Source: CAVXTT01 sp963764685 (GTDB taxonomy: Bacteria > Bacteroidota > Ignavibacteria > Ignavibacteriales > Ignavibacteriaceae). From it: a stretch of DNA of 64,000 nt. The stretch spans positions 1 to 64,000 of the forward strand of contig CAVXTT010000017.1 in assembly GCA_963764685.1 (NCBI GenBank), given 5' to 3'. Of the stretch, positions 8,473-15,609 are shown in pieces. Under the pieces are notes generated by a model, which searched no databases, was not told the origin of the DNA, and saw only the letters and a program-made list of their open reading frames with translations. The translations under genes and the position numbers were made by a program. Numbering within the stretch: position 1 is the stretch's first letter; every line of letters begins with the position of its first letter.

Positions 8473-8613
8473 ATGAAAAATTCAACAAATAAACCGGCAA
8501 GTGAGTCTGACCAAAAACGTACAGGAGAAACTTCCTGGGAGGCTATGTTTATGTTAACAGCATTCCTTGTAGGAATAATATTGCTGATATTAAAAGTAAT
8601 CGGGGTATTCTAA
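8473..8613 (+). CDS. ORF B, copy 2: 46-aa single-helix membrane protein
   Basis: The protein is MKNSTNKPASESDQKRTGET, then SWEAMFMLTAFLVG and IILLILKVIGVF. A strong ribosome binding site (GAGAGGAG) lies 5 bases upstream of the ATG. It has a polar head of about 21 residues, the motif SWEAMFML and one transmembrane helix. The near-complete match with copy 1 at protein level, despite silent and conservative changes, supports real coding. The family is not recognised. Confidence 0.6.
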   Translation: MKNSTNKPASESDQKRTGETSWEAMFMLTAFLVGIILLILKVIGVF

Positions 8614-8840
8614 ATACATAATTCAATAAATGGAAATTTGTAAAACCGACACCTTAAGCTTTACTGCAGTATGGTGTGGATGGACTTAATCCAATAACAT
8701 CATCAACTTACAAGAATTTCCATAGAACGCTGGTACCCGAATTAACCAGATAGAATCATAGGAACATATAAAAACATTTATGTGTTCGATGTTCCTGGTG
8801 GTTACTCTCGTGAATCCTAATTAATTTTATATTTTAGAGT
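8614..8840 (+). other. gap before rsgA with a possible gene remnant and a hairpin
   Basis: Between about 8657 and 8752 one frame reads LLQYGVDGLNPITSSTYKNF then HRTLVPELTR and stop, with no start codon. It looks like the tail of a lost gene but could be chance. AGGAACAT (8760-8767) and ATGTTCCT (8789-8796) form a hairpin in the rsgA leader. Confidence 0.25.
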
Positions 8841-9920
8841 ATGGAATATTCTAAGGCACTGTTACGTATGGGGCTGGATGATAAAATCATCAGTAGTATA
8901 GATGAATCAAGATTAACATCATTCAGACTGGTACGGGTAATACAGGTAAACAAGAATAACTGCATCGTTCATAACGGGACAGATGAAATACTTGCCGAGC
9001 TTACAGGTAAATTCCTTTATACAGCCGATTCTTCTCTTGATCTGCCGGCAGTGGGGGACTGGGTTTATGTGCAGCTCTTCAACGATAATCAGCTTGCAGT
9101 CATTCACGATATAGTTCCCCGTAAATCATTAATAAAAAGAAAGACTGCAGGGAAGAAAATAGATTACCAGCTTATTGCCGCAAACATTGATACTGCAGTA
9201 ATTATACAAGGACTCGATCAGAACTACAATATTCGCCGTCTCGAACGCTACATTGTTATGGCTAATGAAGAAGGGATAACTCCCCTCGTTCTTTTAAGCA
9301 AAAGCGATCTTGCCGATCCTGATGTAACAGCTCAAAGGAAAGCCGAACTTGAAAAGATGTTCCCCGGTATTCGAATCATTCCTTTTACTAATTTCAGCGA
9401 GGAGAGTATGCAACCGATGAAGGAAATATTTATTCCCGGAAGGACATACTGTCTTATCGGCTCTTCTGGCGTAGGCAAATCAACGTTAATAAATAAGCTG
9501 CTGGGAGAAGAGAACATAAGGACACAGCCCATTCGTGAAAAGGACGGCAGAGGCAGACATACAACCACCCGCCGTGAGCTTGTCTTTCTCGACAACGGGG
9601 CAATGATAATTGATAACCCCGGTATGAGAGAGCTAGGAATGATGGGAAATGAGTCAGGTCTCAATAATACCTTTGACGGTTTCATAGAACTTACAATGAA
9701 CTGCAGATACCAGGACTGCACCCATACAGTTGAAAAAGGATGCGCTGTCCTCGAGGCTGTTGAGAACGGCACCTACCCTAAGGAAAGCTATGAAGCTTAT
9801 ATGAAGCTTTATAAAGAAATGAAGTACAATGAAATGTCGTATGTCGAAAAAAGGCAAAAGGATAAGCAGTTCGGGAAGATGATCAACAAAGCTTTGAAGA
9901 TTAAGAAAGATAAGAGCTAA
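8841..9920 (+). CDS. rsgA: ribosome small-subunit-dependent GTPase A
   Basis: This 359-residue protein has the three-part architecture of RsgA/YjeQ: an N-terminal OB-fold (about 20-90), a circularly permuted GTPase and a C-terminal zinc knuckle. The G4 motif (LLSKSDL, about residue 150) precedes the P-loop GSSGVGKSTLINKLLG (from about 207) and the G3 motif DNPGM. The zinc site is C288, C293, H295 and C301. The family releases maturation factors from the nearly finished 30S subunit at the cost of GTP. The gene appears monocistronic; no clear Shine-Dalgarno precedes the ATG, which is common in this phylum. Confidence 0.95.
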   Translation: MEYSKALLRMGLDDKIISSIDESRLTSFRLVRVIQVNKNNCIVHNGTDEILAELTGKFLYTADSSLDLPAVGDWVYVQLFNDNQLAVIHDIVPRKSLIKRKTAGKKIDYQLIAANIDTAVIIQGLDQNYNIRRLERYIVMANEEGITPLVLLSKSDLADPDVTAQRKAELEKMFPGIRIIPFTNFSEESMQPMKEIFIPGRTYCLIGSSGVGKSTLINKLLGEENIRTQPIREKDGRGRHTTTRRELVFLDNGAMIIDNPGMRELGMMGNESGLNNTFDGFIELTMNCRYQDCTHTVEKGCAVLEAVENGTYPKESYEAYMKLYKEMKYNEMSYVEKRQKDKQFGKMINKALKIKKDKS

Positions 9921-10084
9921 TTTTCATGCGGCCGTACTGACGAAAAGGCCTATGTTTTCTATGTTGTTCTATGTTCACTATGTGGTAAATATTTTTCAGG
10001 CATAGGCACACAAATAAATTAGGGGATTGCTTCGTCGGCTTAAAGGCACTCCTACTAATGACGCCTTATCGCAAGTGCCCGGTC

Positions 10085-10193
10085 ACTTCGATACATTTTC
10101 TCGAAGAATCGAAAACACTCAGTGACCTTTCTTTCCCTTTCCTAAAGAAACCTAGCCCGGTGGCTGAGTGTTCCGAAGGAATGTATCGAAGTC
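10085..10193. repeat. REP/BIME-like inverted repeat
   Basis: The left arm contains ACTTCGATACATT, then ACACTCAGTGACC (to 10127). The right arm, GGTGGCTGAGTGTTCCGAAG then GAATGTATCGAAGT (10159-10193), is its reverse complement with a few changes. Such extragenic palindromes recur in Bacteroidota/Chlorobi genomes and may act as transcript ends. Confidence 0.65.
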
Positions 10194-10396
10194 ATAAGGG
10201 CGGGCAGTGCGAAAAATCCTCAAACCAGGCAGTGCCCTGACTATTTTATGATGAAATTTCTTCGTAGGGGACTTCTTCTAATGATATTTTAATAAAGGTC
10301 ATTTTTTTGTTAAATAAAGACAAGGCTTTATTGGGTAACTCGCAATGATTTTCTATTTGTATCCTTATATCGTCAGCACGTCTGAACCTCAGCGCG

Positions 10397-10418
10397 CCTG
10401 CCTGACGGCATAGGCAGG
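10397..10418. repeat. small palindrome
   Basis: CCTGCCT (10397-10403) pairs with AGGCAGG (10412-10418). This word is typical of dispersed palindromes. It lies just past the stop codon of the minus-strand T9SS gene and may serve as its transcript end. Confidence 0.4.
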
Positions 10419-10433
10419 TCCGCACGTCAATTT

Positions 10434-11927
10434 TTATTTCATCAGAAGCATCTTCATTGTTTGAACAAAATTCCCAGCCTGTATTCTATAAAAGTACACT
10501 CCGCTAGGAAGATTAGTAGCAGTCCAGGTTAATTCATAATTGCCTGCAGGTTTTTCTTCATTAACGAGTGTTTCTATTTCATTGCCCAGAACATCAAAAA
10601 CTTTTATTGTTACCTTACCAAATTCAGAAATGGAATAAGTTAATGAAGTTGACGGATTAAACGGATTAGGAAAGTTTTGAGTGAGCAAATAGGTATAGTT
10701 TTTTACAGATATGACAATTTCATTTGAATAATTAAAGCTGCCGTCAAGATCCACCTGCTTAAGCCGGTAAATATAGTCACCCGTTTCCAGCTCATTATCT
10801 GTGAAGGAATATTCATTAGTCTTAGTGGTGGTTCCGGAGCCCTTAACAAATCCGATCGTTATCCATTTAGACCCTTCCAGTTGTTTTTTCCTTTCAACTT
10901 CAAAGCCAAAATTATTTGTCTCCGTGGCAGTAGACCAAATAAGTACAATTATATTTTCTTCAGTGCGTGCATCGAAAGAAATAAATTCAACAGGAATGCT
11001 GCCACCATTAACTGTTTTCAGGATCAATCCTCCCTCTCCTGCAATTATCCCGGTATAGTTATCAATAAATGAAACGCTAGTCAATAAATTTGTTGTACCG
11101 CTTGGCTGTACCACCCATTGTGCGCCTCCATTGTTAGTTCGGACGATCTTACCATTCTCACCCACAGCAGTGATGTGGTCTGGATCTGATTGCCATATTC
11201 CAACAAAAGAACTTGTTGTACCCGTATAGCTAAGCTTAACCCAGTTAAATCCATTGGTTGTCTTAAAGACACAGGAAGGGTCCATTGAATTACCGATAGT
11301 GCCTATTACTCCATTATTGTTATCTGAAAAATGAACACACAACAAGTCCCGGTATGGAGAAAGCATCTGAGCGTTCCACGTATTCCCTCCATCTGATGTG
11401 TTTATAACTCTCGCCTCCCTGCCTACTGCAGTACAAGATTCGGGGCTTGTCATCCAGACACCGTAAAGCCACGAGTAAATAGGGATGGTTTTATTGACCC
11501 AGGATGCCCCTCCATTGGTTGTTTTAATTAATGTTTCATGACCTACTGCCATACCCGTAAATTCATTTGCAAAAGAGACTGAATATAATTTTTCAGAAGT
11601 TCCGCTATTCTGAGGTACCCAGTTAATTCCTTGATCAGTTGTCCTGTATACTTTGCCATTATCACCTACGACGGTACCATGATTTATATCAGAAAAGCTA
11701 ATGCCCCTCAGATTATCTTGGGAAATATTGCTGACACTCCACGTTGTTCCTCCATTTGTGGTTTTCACAACTACACCCCCATTGCCGGCGGCAAAGGCTA
11801 AATTTGAATCGATAAAACAAATTGAATTCAAATCTGCACCGGTCCCGCTGTTAAGTGGGAACCATTGCGGGTAAGATATTCGGGTTATAAGGAGTGTAAA
11901 AAAGAAGATGTGGAAAATACTCTTCAT
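10434..11927 (-). CDS. secreted YCF48-repeat propeller protein with T9SS sorting domain
   Basis: I start the protein at MKSIFHIFFFTLLIT (ATG at 11925-11927) because AGGAGG lies just upstream on the coding strand and a signal peptide follows; the frame is open further upstream to 12005. The body is a series of YCF48/BNR-like repeats with TTNGGxxW motifs (KTTNGGTTWSV, RTTDQGINWV, KTTNGGASWV), forming a beta-propeller of about 320 residues. A beta-sandwich region (FGFEVERKKQLEGSKW) precedes the C-terminal sorting domain, which begins NFPNPFNPSTSLTYSI and ends in MKMLLMK. T9SS would export it to the cell surface. Ligand unknown; such propellers usually mediate protein interaction. Confidence 0.85.
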   Translation of the reverse strand: MKSIFHIFFFTLLITRISYPQWFPLNSGTGADLNSICFIDSNLAFAAGNGGVVVKTTNGGTTWSVSNISQDNLRGISFSDINHGTVVGDNGKVYRTTDQGINWVPQNSGTSEKLYSVSFANEFTGMAVGHETLIKTTNGGASWVNKTIPIYSWLYGVWMTSPESCTAVGREARVINTSDGGNTWNAQMLSPYRDLLCVHFSDNNNGVIGTIGNSMDPSCVFKTTNGFNWVKLSYTGTTSSFVGIWQSDPDHITAVGENGKIVRTNNGGAQWVVQPSGTTNLLTSVSFIDNYTGIIAGEGGLILKTVNGGSIPVEFISFDARTEENIIVLIWSTATETNNFGFEVERKKQLEGSKWITIGFVKGSGTTTKTNEYSFTDNELETGDYIYRLKQVDLDGSFNYSNEIVISVKNYTYLLTQNFPNPFNPSTSLTYSISEFGKVTIKVFDVLGNEIETLVNEEKPAGNYELTWTATNLPSGVYFYRIQAGNFVQTMKMLLMK

Positions 11928-12030
11928 AGTTCCTCCTGAATTGGATAAGATAGCCAAGTTTCCATTCAATAAATGAAAATAACTAAGAAAACTTGCTAAA
12001 AACAATTGACTTTAACAAGTCTCTACAGTG

Positions 12031-13464
12031 TTAAGTTCTTAAAAGCAGCGCCACATTCTCTATATGAAAAGTCTGCGGGAACATATCCACGGGACGTATC
12101 TTAACTAATCGGTATCCGGCTTCAGTCAACATTTTAATATCCCTTACCTGCGTTGCAGGGTTACAGCTTACATAAACAATTTTAGCCGGGCTTAATGCAA
12201 TTACATCATCCACTGTATTCTTATGCATTCCGCTTCTCGGGGGATCGAGAATTACAGTATCGGGTTTAGGGATATTATTTTCATTTAAAATAGGAAGGAA
12301 TGATTTCAGAAGATCTGCCTGATGGAAGTGCACATTGGAAACATTATTAATCTTTTTATTTTCTTCAGCATCATTTATTGCCGGCAGTATTGTTTCAAAC
12401 CCATATACTTCCTTTGCTTTTGAGGAAATGTAAATGGCAATTGTTCCTGCTCCAGAGTAGAGATCATAAACAATTTCATCTCCGTTAAGCTCTGCAAATT
12501 CAAGCGCTGTCTGATATAATCTCTCCGCCTGAAGCGTATTCGTCTGGAAAAATGAATTAGCACTTATCCTGAATTTATAATCCCCCAGCTTATCATAAAT
12601 AAACCCGCTCCCGTAGTATACCTTTTCATATTCTCCGGCTGCTATCATTGCCTTCCGGGTAGTAATGTTATTTACGACAGTTGTTATCTCAGGGACAGCC
12701 TTCAGCAGCTCATCAGTGTATTCGTTTAATAATTTATCATCCTCATTAAATGTTACCAGGTTTACCATCAGATCACTGGTATGCGATGCCTGCCGTACTA
12801 CCAGGTTCCTCAAATAACCGCTGCCCGTTTCAGAGGGATATATGGAAATATTCCGCGACTTAAAGAAGCTTCTAGTAAGATTAAATATGCGGGGGGTTAG
12901 TTCCGACTGCAGATAACAGTTCTTAATATCAAGCACCTTATCATAAACAGCAGGAACGTGAAGTCCCAATGCAAAATACTTATCTATATCCCCTCCGGCT
13001 CTTATTTCCTCCTCTGTAAGCCAGCGCTTTTCCGCAAAGGAGAATTCCATCTTGTTCCTGTAATAATATATCCTGTCAGACGCTAATGCAGGAAGCACTT
13101 CAAAATCTTTTAGTCCCCCCATATGCTTAAAAATTTCTTCCACCTGCTGCTGCTTGTATTTTACCTGGTCTGGATAATCAAGATCCTGCTGTTTGCATCC
13201 CCCGCAGGTGCCGAAATATTCACATCTTGCCTTTATGCGCAGTGGAGAGGGATCAATAATATTCTCAGTCCTGGCTTCGGCATATGATTTTTTAATTTTC
13301 CTTAACGAAGCATTTACCGTATCTCCCGGATAGGCCCCGTGGACAAACACAACATAATTTTTATCTTCATCTGAATGAGGATCATCCTTATTTATCTTTG
13401 CAACGCCTTTCCCTTCAAACGCATAACCGTCGATCTTTAATGTCAGCAGGTCCCCTTTTTTCAT
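12031..13464 (-). CDS. rlmD: 23S rRNA (uracil-C5) methyltransferase, RumA/TrmA family
   Basis: This 477-residue protein has an N-terminal TRAM domain (about 1-65) and an iron-sulphur cysteine cluster (CEYFGTCGGC, about 85-95). The Rossmann SAM-binding motif is LYSGAGTIAIYIS, followed by DPPRSGM and the catalytic cysteine in SCNPATQVRD (C434). This identifies the family that methylates uracil C5 in 23S rRNA; whether it modifies U1939, U747 or both cannot be told from sequence. Its ATG overlaps the stop of the upstream methyltransferase as ATGA, so the two are translated together. Confidence 0.9.
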   Translation of the reverse strand: MKKGDLLTLKIDGYAFEGKGVAKINKDDPHSDEDKNYVVFVHGAYPGDTVNASLRKIKKSYAEARTENIIDPSPLRIKARCEYFGTCGGCKQQDLDYPDQVKYKQQQVEEIFKHMGGLKDFEVLPALASDRIYYYRNKMEFSFAEKRWLTEEEIRAGGDIDKYFALGLHVPAVYDKVLDIKNCYLQSELTPRIFNLTRSFFKSRNISIYPSETGSGYLRNLVVRQASHTSDLMVNLVTFNEDDKLLNEYTDELLKAVPEITTVVNNITTRKAMIAAGEYEKVYYGSGFIYDKLGDYKFRISANSFFQTNTLQAERLYQTALEFAELNGDEIVYDLYSGAGTIAIYISSKAKEVYGFETILPAINDAEENKKINNVSNVHFHQADLLKSFLPILNENNIPKPDTVILDPPRSGMHKNTVDDVIALSPAKIVYVSCNPATQVRDIKMLTEAGYRLVKIRPVDMFPQTFHIENVALLLRT

Positions 13465-14199
13465 ACAACCTGCTTTCTGAGAATAAGCGCCCTGAAGCCC
13501 ATATATTTATCCCCTCCGAGCTTAAGGTATGCGTTGGATTCGTGGCTTATCCTGTTCAGCAGTTTTTTATAATAACTCTGTTCATTTGACTGCAGATCCT
13601 CCTTTACGGAATCACAGCATTCCATAGCTTATGGAGTAGTATTCAGTAAGCGTGGATTTAAGATTCTCATCAGCCAGCAGCTCAAAATTTCTGGAGGTGT
13701 AAAATGATATGATCTCTGAATCATTAAGCGGAAAGATATCGGAGCTCTCCCAGATATTCTTTACAAACGGAGGAGGGGAGGGGGAGATCTGCGTTATCTC
13801 GCCAGCACATAAAATTCCGTCAGGCATCAGGAGGCGGTAAACCTCTTTAATTATTTTTCCTCTCCTTTTACCGGATATGGATCCCTGCGCGTAGATAAGG
13901 TTGAAGGTTTCCTTTTTAAAGTCGGTATTCGTAAAGTCCATCAGGCGGACAGCTAAATTCTCTTCCCCCTTAACCCTGAGGCGGTCGGTAATCAGTGAAT
14001 CCTCATCCTCAACGATGATTGTAACTTCGGCTTTATAATTATCCCTGAGGAACAATGCAGGAATTGCTGTTCCTGCTCCGATCACCAGGATCCTGTTTAC
14101 AGGTCCGGGCACAGTTCTTATCAGCAGGTCAGACTGCTTTTCAGTTCCGGGAAGTAGTACTTTCCCATTCATTTCAGAGGAATTTTTCATAATCAGCAC
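13461..14199 (-). CDS. SAM-dependent methyltransferase (class I), frameshifted near its end
   Basis: The frame from 14199 encodes 195 residues with a Rossmann start (RILVIGAGTAIPALFL), an acidic loop (IIVEDEDS) and a post-I motif, ending at 13612. In the next frame, overlapping by 14 bases, a 54-residue ORF (13461-13625) reads CDSVKEDLQSNEQSYYKKLL and ends FRALILRKQVV. The sequence xYMGFRALILRK is the usual last strand of class I methyltransferases, so I join the two as one protein broken by an indel near 13615. If they are truly separate, the short ORF would be an unusual coupled micro-gene. Substrate unknown. Forms an operon with rlmD. Confidence 0.65.
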
Positions 14200-14648
14200 T
14201 TCAATTGTAGGGAAATACTATCAAAAATACACACCAGACCGCTTTATCCATTCCGGAAACCCTGATTTAATAAATATAAATTTTTAGAAACCAAATTATT
14301 AAATTTTCCTTAACGGGCTTTCAGAACCCTTTCAGTCACCCTTTAAGTGCACTTTTATACCGTTATACCGAAAGGAGCATAGTAATGGTTTAGTAGGGGG
14401 ATAGTAGGGGTTGTGTAGGGGTTAGAGGGAAAATTTTATATTAGGTTTGTTATTTGTTGATAATAAACCTTTGTAATCGATTATCTGAACCAGGAAATCC
14501 CCACATATTTAATCTGTTTTCTTTCGGGGAATAAGATACGGAATATTCTGAACTTTTAAGCCCGGTATATGAATTTTTTATAAGAGGAACTCATTTTAAT
14601 TTTATTCTATTATGTTTGTATCAGTTCAAATAACACCAGGAGGCAGGA
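14200..14648 (+). other. divergent promoter region between methyltransferase and DUF4397 gene
   Basis: The gap contains a G-rich simple stretch (14389-14430; TAGTAGGGGGATAGTAGGGG and further AGGGG units). A TATGTTTG box at 14611-14618 matches the Bacteroidota -7 consensus TAnnTTTG, 31 bases before the DUF4397 start. AGGAGGCAGG is its ribosome site. No gene is seen. Confidence 0.4.
14611..14618 (+). promoter_or_regulatory. putative -7 promoter box (TAnnTTTG type)
   Basis: TATGTTTG matches the primary-sigma -7 element of Bacteroidota. Its distance to the start codon at 14649 leaves a short leader. The -33 TTTG element is not clear. Confidence 0.35.
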
Positions 14649-15338
14649 ATGTCATTCAGGAAGTATTTTTCTATTTCCGTTATAGTTTTGTTAATGTTTG
14701 CCGGTTTTACCGGATGCAGTGATGATGATAATAATCCCGCTGTCCCTGCAGCAAAATCAAATGTTATGGTGATTCACGCTTCACCTGATGCTCCCGCAGT
14801 GGATATTGTTGTTGAAGGAAATGTTGTGAAGGCAAACCTGGCTTACCCTAACAGTACACCTTATGTGGAGGTTGATGCAGGTACAAGGAATGTGAAGTTG
14901 AATGCTGCAGGTACATCAAACACGATAATGGAAGGAAATCTTCCGCTTGAAGCAGGAAAAAACTATTCGGTTTTTGCGGCAGACACCCTTGGTTCAATTG
15001 AGCCGGTTGTATTTACAGATGATCTTACTGCACCCGATTCCGGTAAAGCGCGCATAAGATTCATCCATCTTTCACCAGATGCACCTGCTTTTGATGTTAC
15101 TTTAACTGACGGAACATTAATATTTCACGATTATGCCTTCAGAGGGGGTTCAAACTTTATTTCTTTGAATACCGGGACCTATGATCTTTGGGTAAAGTTT
15201 GCAGAGAATGGATCTGTTGTAATTGCTTTACCAAATATTACTCTGGAGGAGGGTAAGATCTATACCATTTTTGCCAAAGGTTTGGTTGGAGGAACCGGCA
15301 CGCAGGCTCTGGGCGCTGAAATAATTGTGAATAAGTGA
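14649..15338 (+). CDS. DUF4397 lipoprotein
   Basis: MSFRKYFSISVIVLLMFAGF ending in TGC gives a lipoprotein signal with the lipobox cysteine near residue 23, followed by an acidic spacer (SDDDNNP). Two similar DUF4397 repeats follow, with the signatures VIHASPDAPAVDIVVEG and FIHLSPDAPAFDVTLTDG. The length of 229 residues is normal for a two-repeat member. The family is a surface beta-sandwich found in bacterial lipoproteins; its ligand is unknown. The strong ribosome site AGGAGG confirms the start. Confidence 0.9.
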   Translation: MSFRKYFSISVIVLLMFAGFTGCSDDDNNPAVPAAKSNVMVIHASPDAPAVDIVVEGNVVKANLAYPNSTPYVEVDAGTRNVKLNAAGTSNTIMEGNLPLEAGKNYSVFAADTLGSIEPVVFTDDLTAPDSGKARIRFIHLSPDAPAFDVTLTDGTLIFHDYAFRGGSNFISLNTGTYDLWVKFAENGSVVIALPNITLEEGKIYTIFAKGLVGGTGTQALGAEIIVNK

Positions 15339-15609
15339 AGCTGCCAACACTACTCTAAACCGCGGCGGCGGCGTTATATTCCGATGAGGCGATAATTAGA
15401 GCCTCGCTAATTTAGTTCTCCTTTGTTCAGAATGAACAGTTGATGATGGGAAATGCTTTGTAATTATAAAATTATTTTCTGCTCTTTTCTCAACATTTAA
15501 TACTAAGAGTTGTGAAATAAAATATTTTGAAGATGAAAAAACGGTAATTATACGGTAGACATTTAGAATTATTATTCTTAGTTTATGCCAAACACAATGC
15601 AGCTTTGCA
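15339..15609. other. intergenic, no gene seen
   Basis: The gap contains a G+C-rich spot (CCGCGGCGGCGGCG, about 15360) followed by GAGGC...GCCTC and AATTAG...CTAATT inverted repeats. They could fold, but there is no T-run. The remainder is A+T-rich leader for the next gene. Confidence 0.3.

Larger units (their letters stand above)
7927..8613 (+). repeat. cassette copy 2: ORF A, long hairpin, ORF B
   Basis: This is the better preserved copy of the unit described at 3718-4403. ORF A is open for 110 residues, the hairpin arms are intact and ORF B is open for 46 residues. The two copies lie in the same orientation with the large secreted gene between them. Confidence 0.7.
9921..10433. other. intergenic region with palindromic repeats, no gene seen
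   Basis: The 513-base gap between rsgA and the convergent T9SS gene holds an imperfect inverted repeat at 10085-10193 and a small palindrome at 10397-10418. The ORFs across it are low quality and reflect the repeat. No tRNA or other RNA was recognised. Confidence 0.4.

Noticed and set aside
3718..8613. The two cassettes considered as insertion-sequence ends framing the secreted gene
   Set aside because: Copies are in direct orientation, diverged, each codes for proteins, and no transposase or target-site duplication is present.
10058..10240. 60-residue frame over the BIME-like repeat
   Set aside because: Translation of the inverted repeat only.
14389..14430. AGGGG repeats considered as a CRISPR or iteron array
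   Set aside because: Units are too short and irregular, without spacers; best seen as a G-rich simple stretch.
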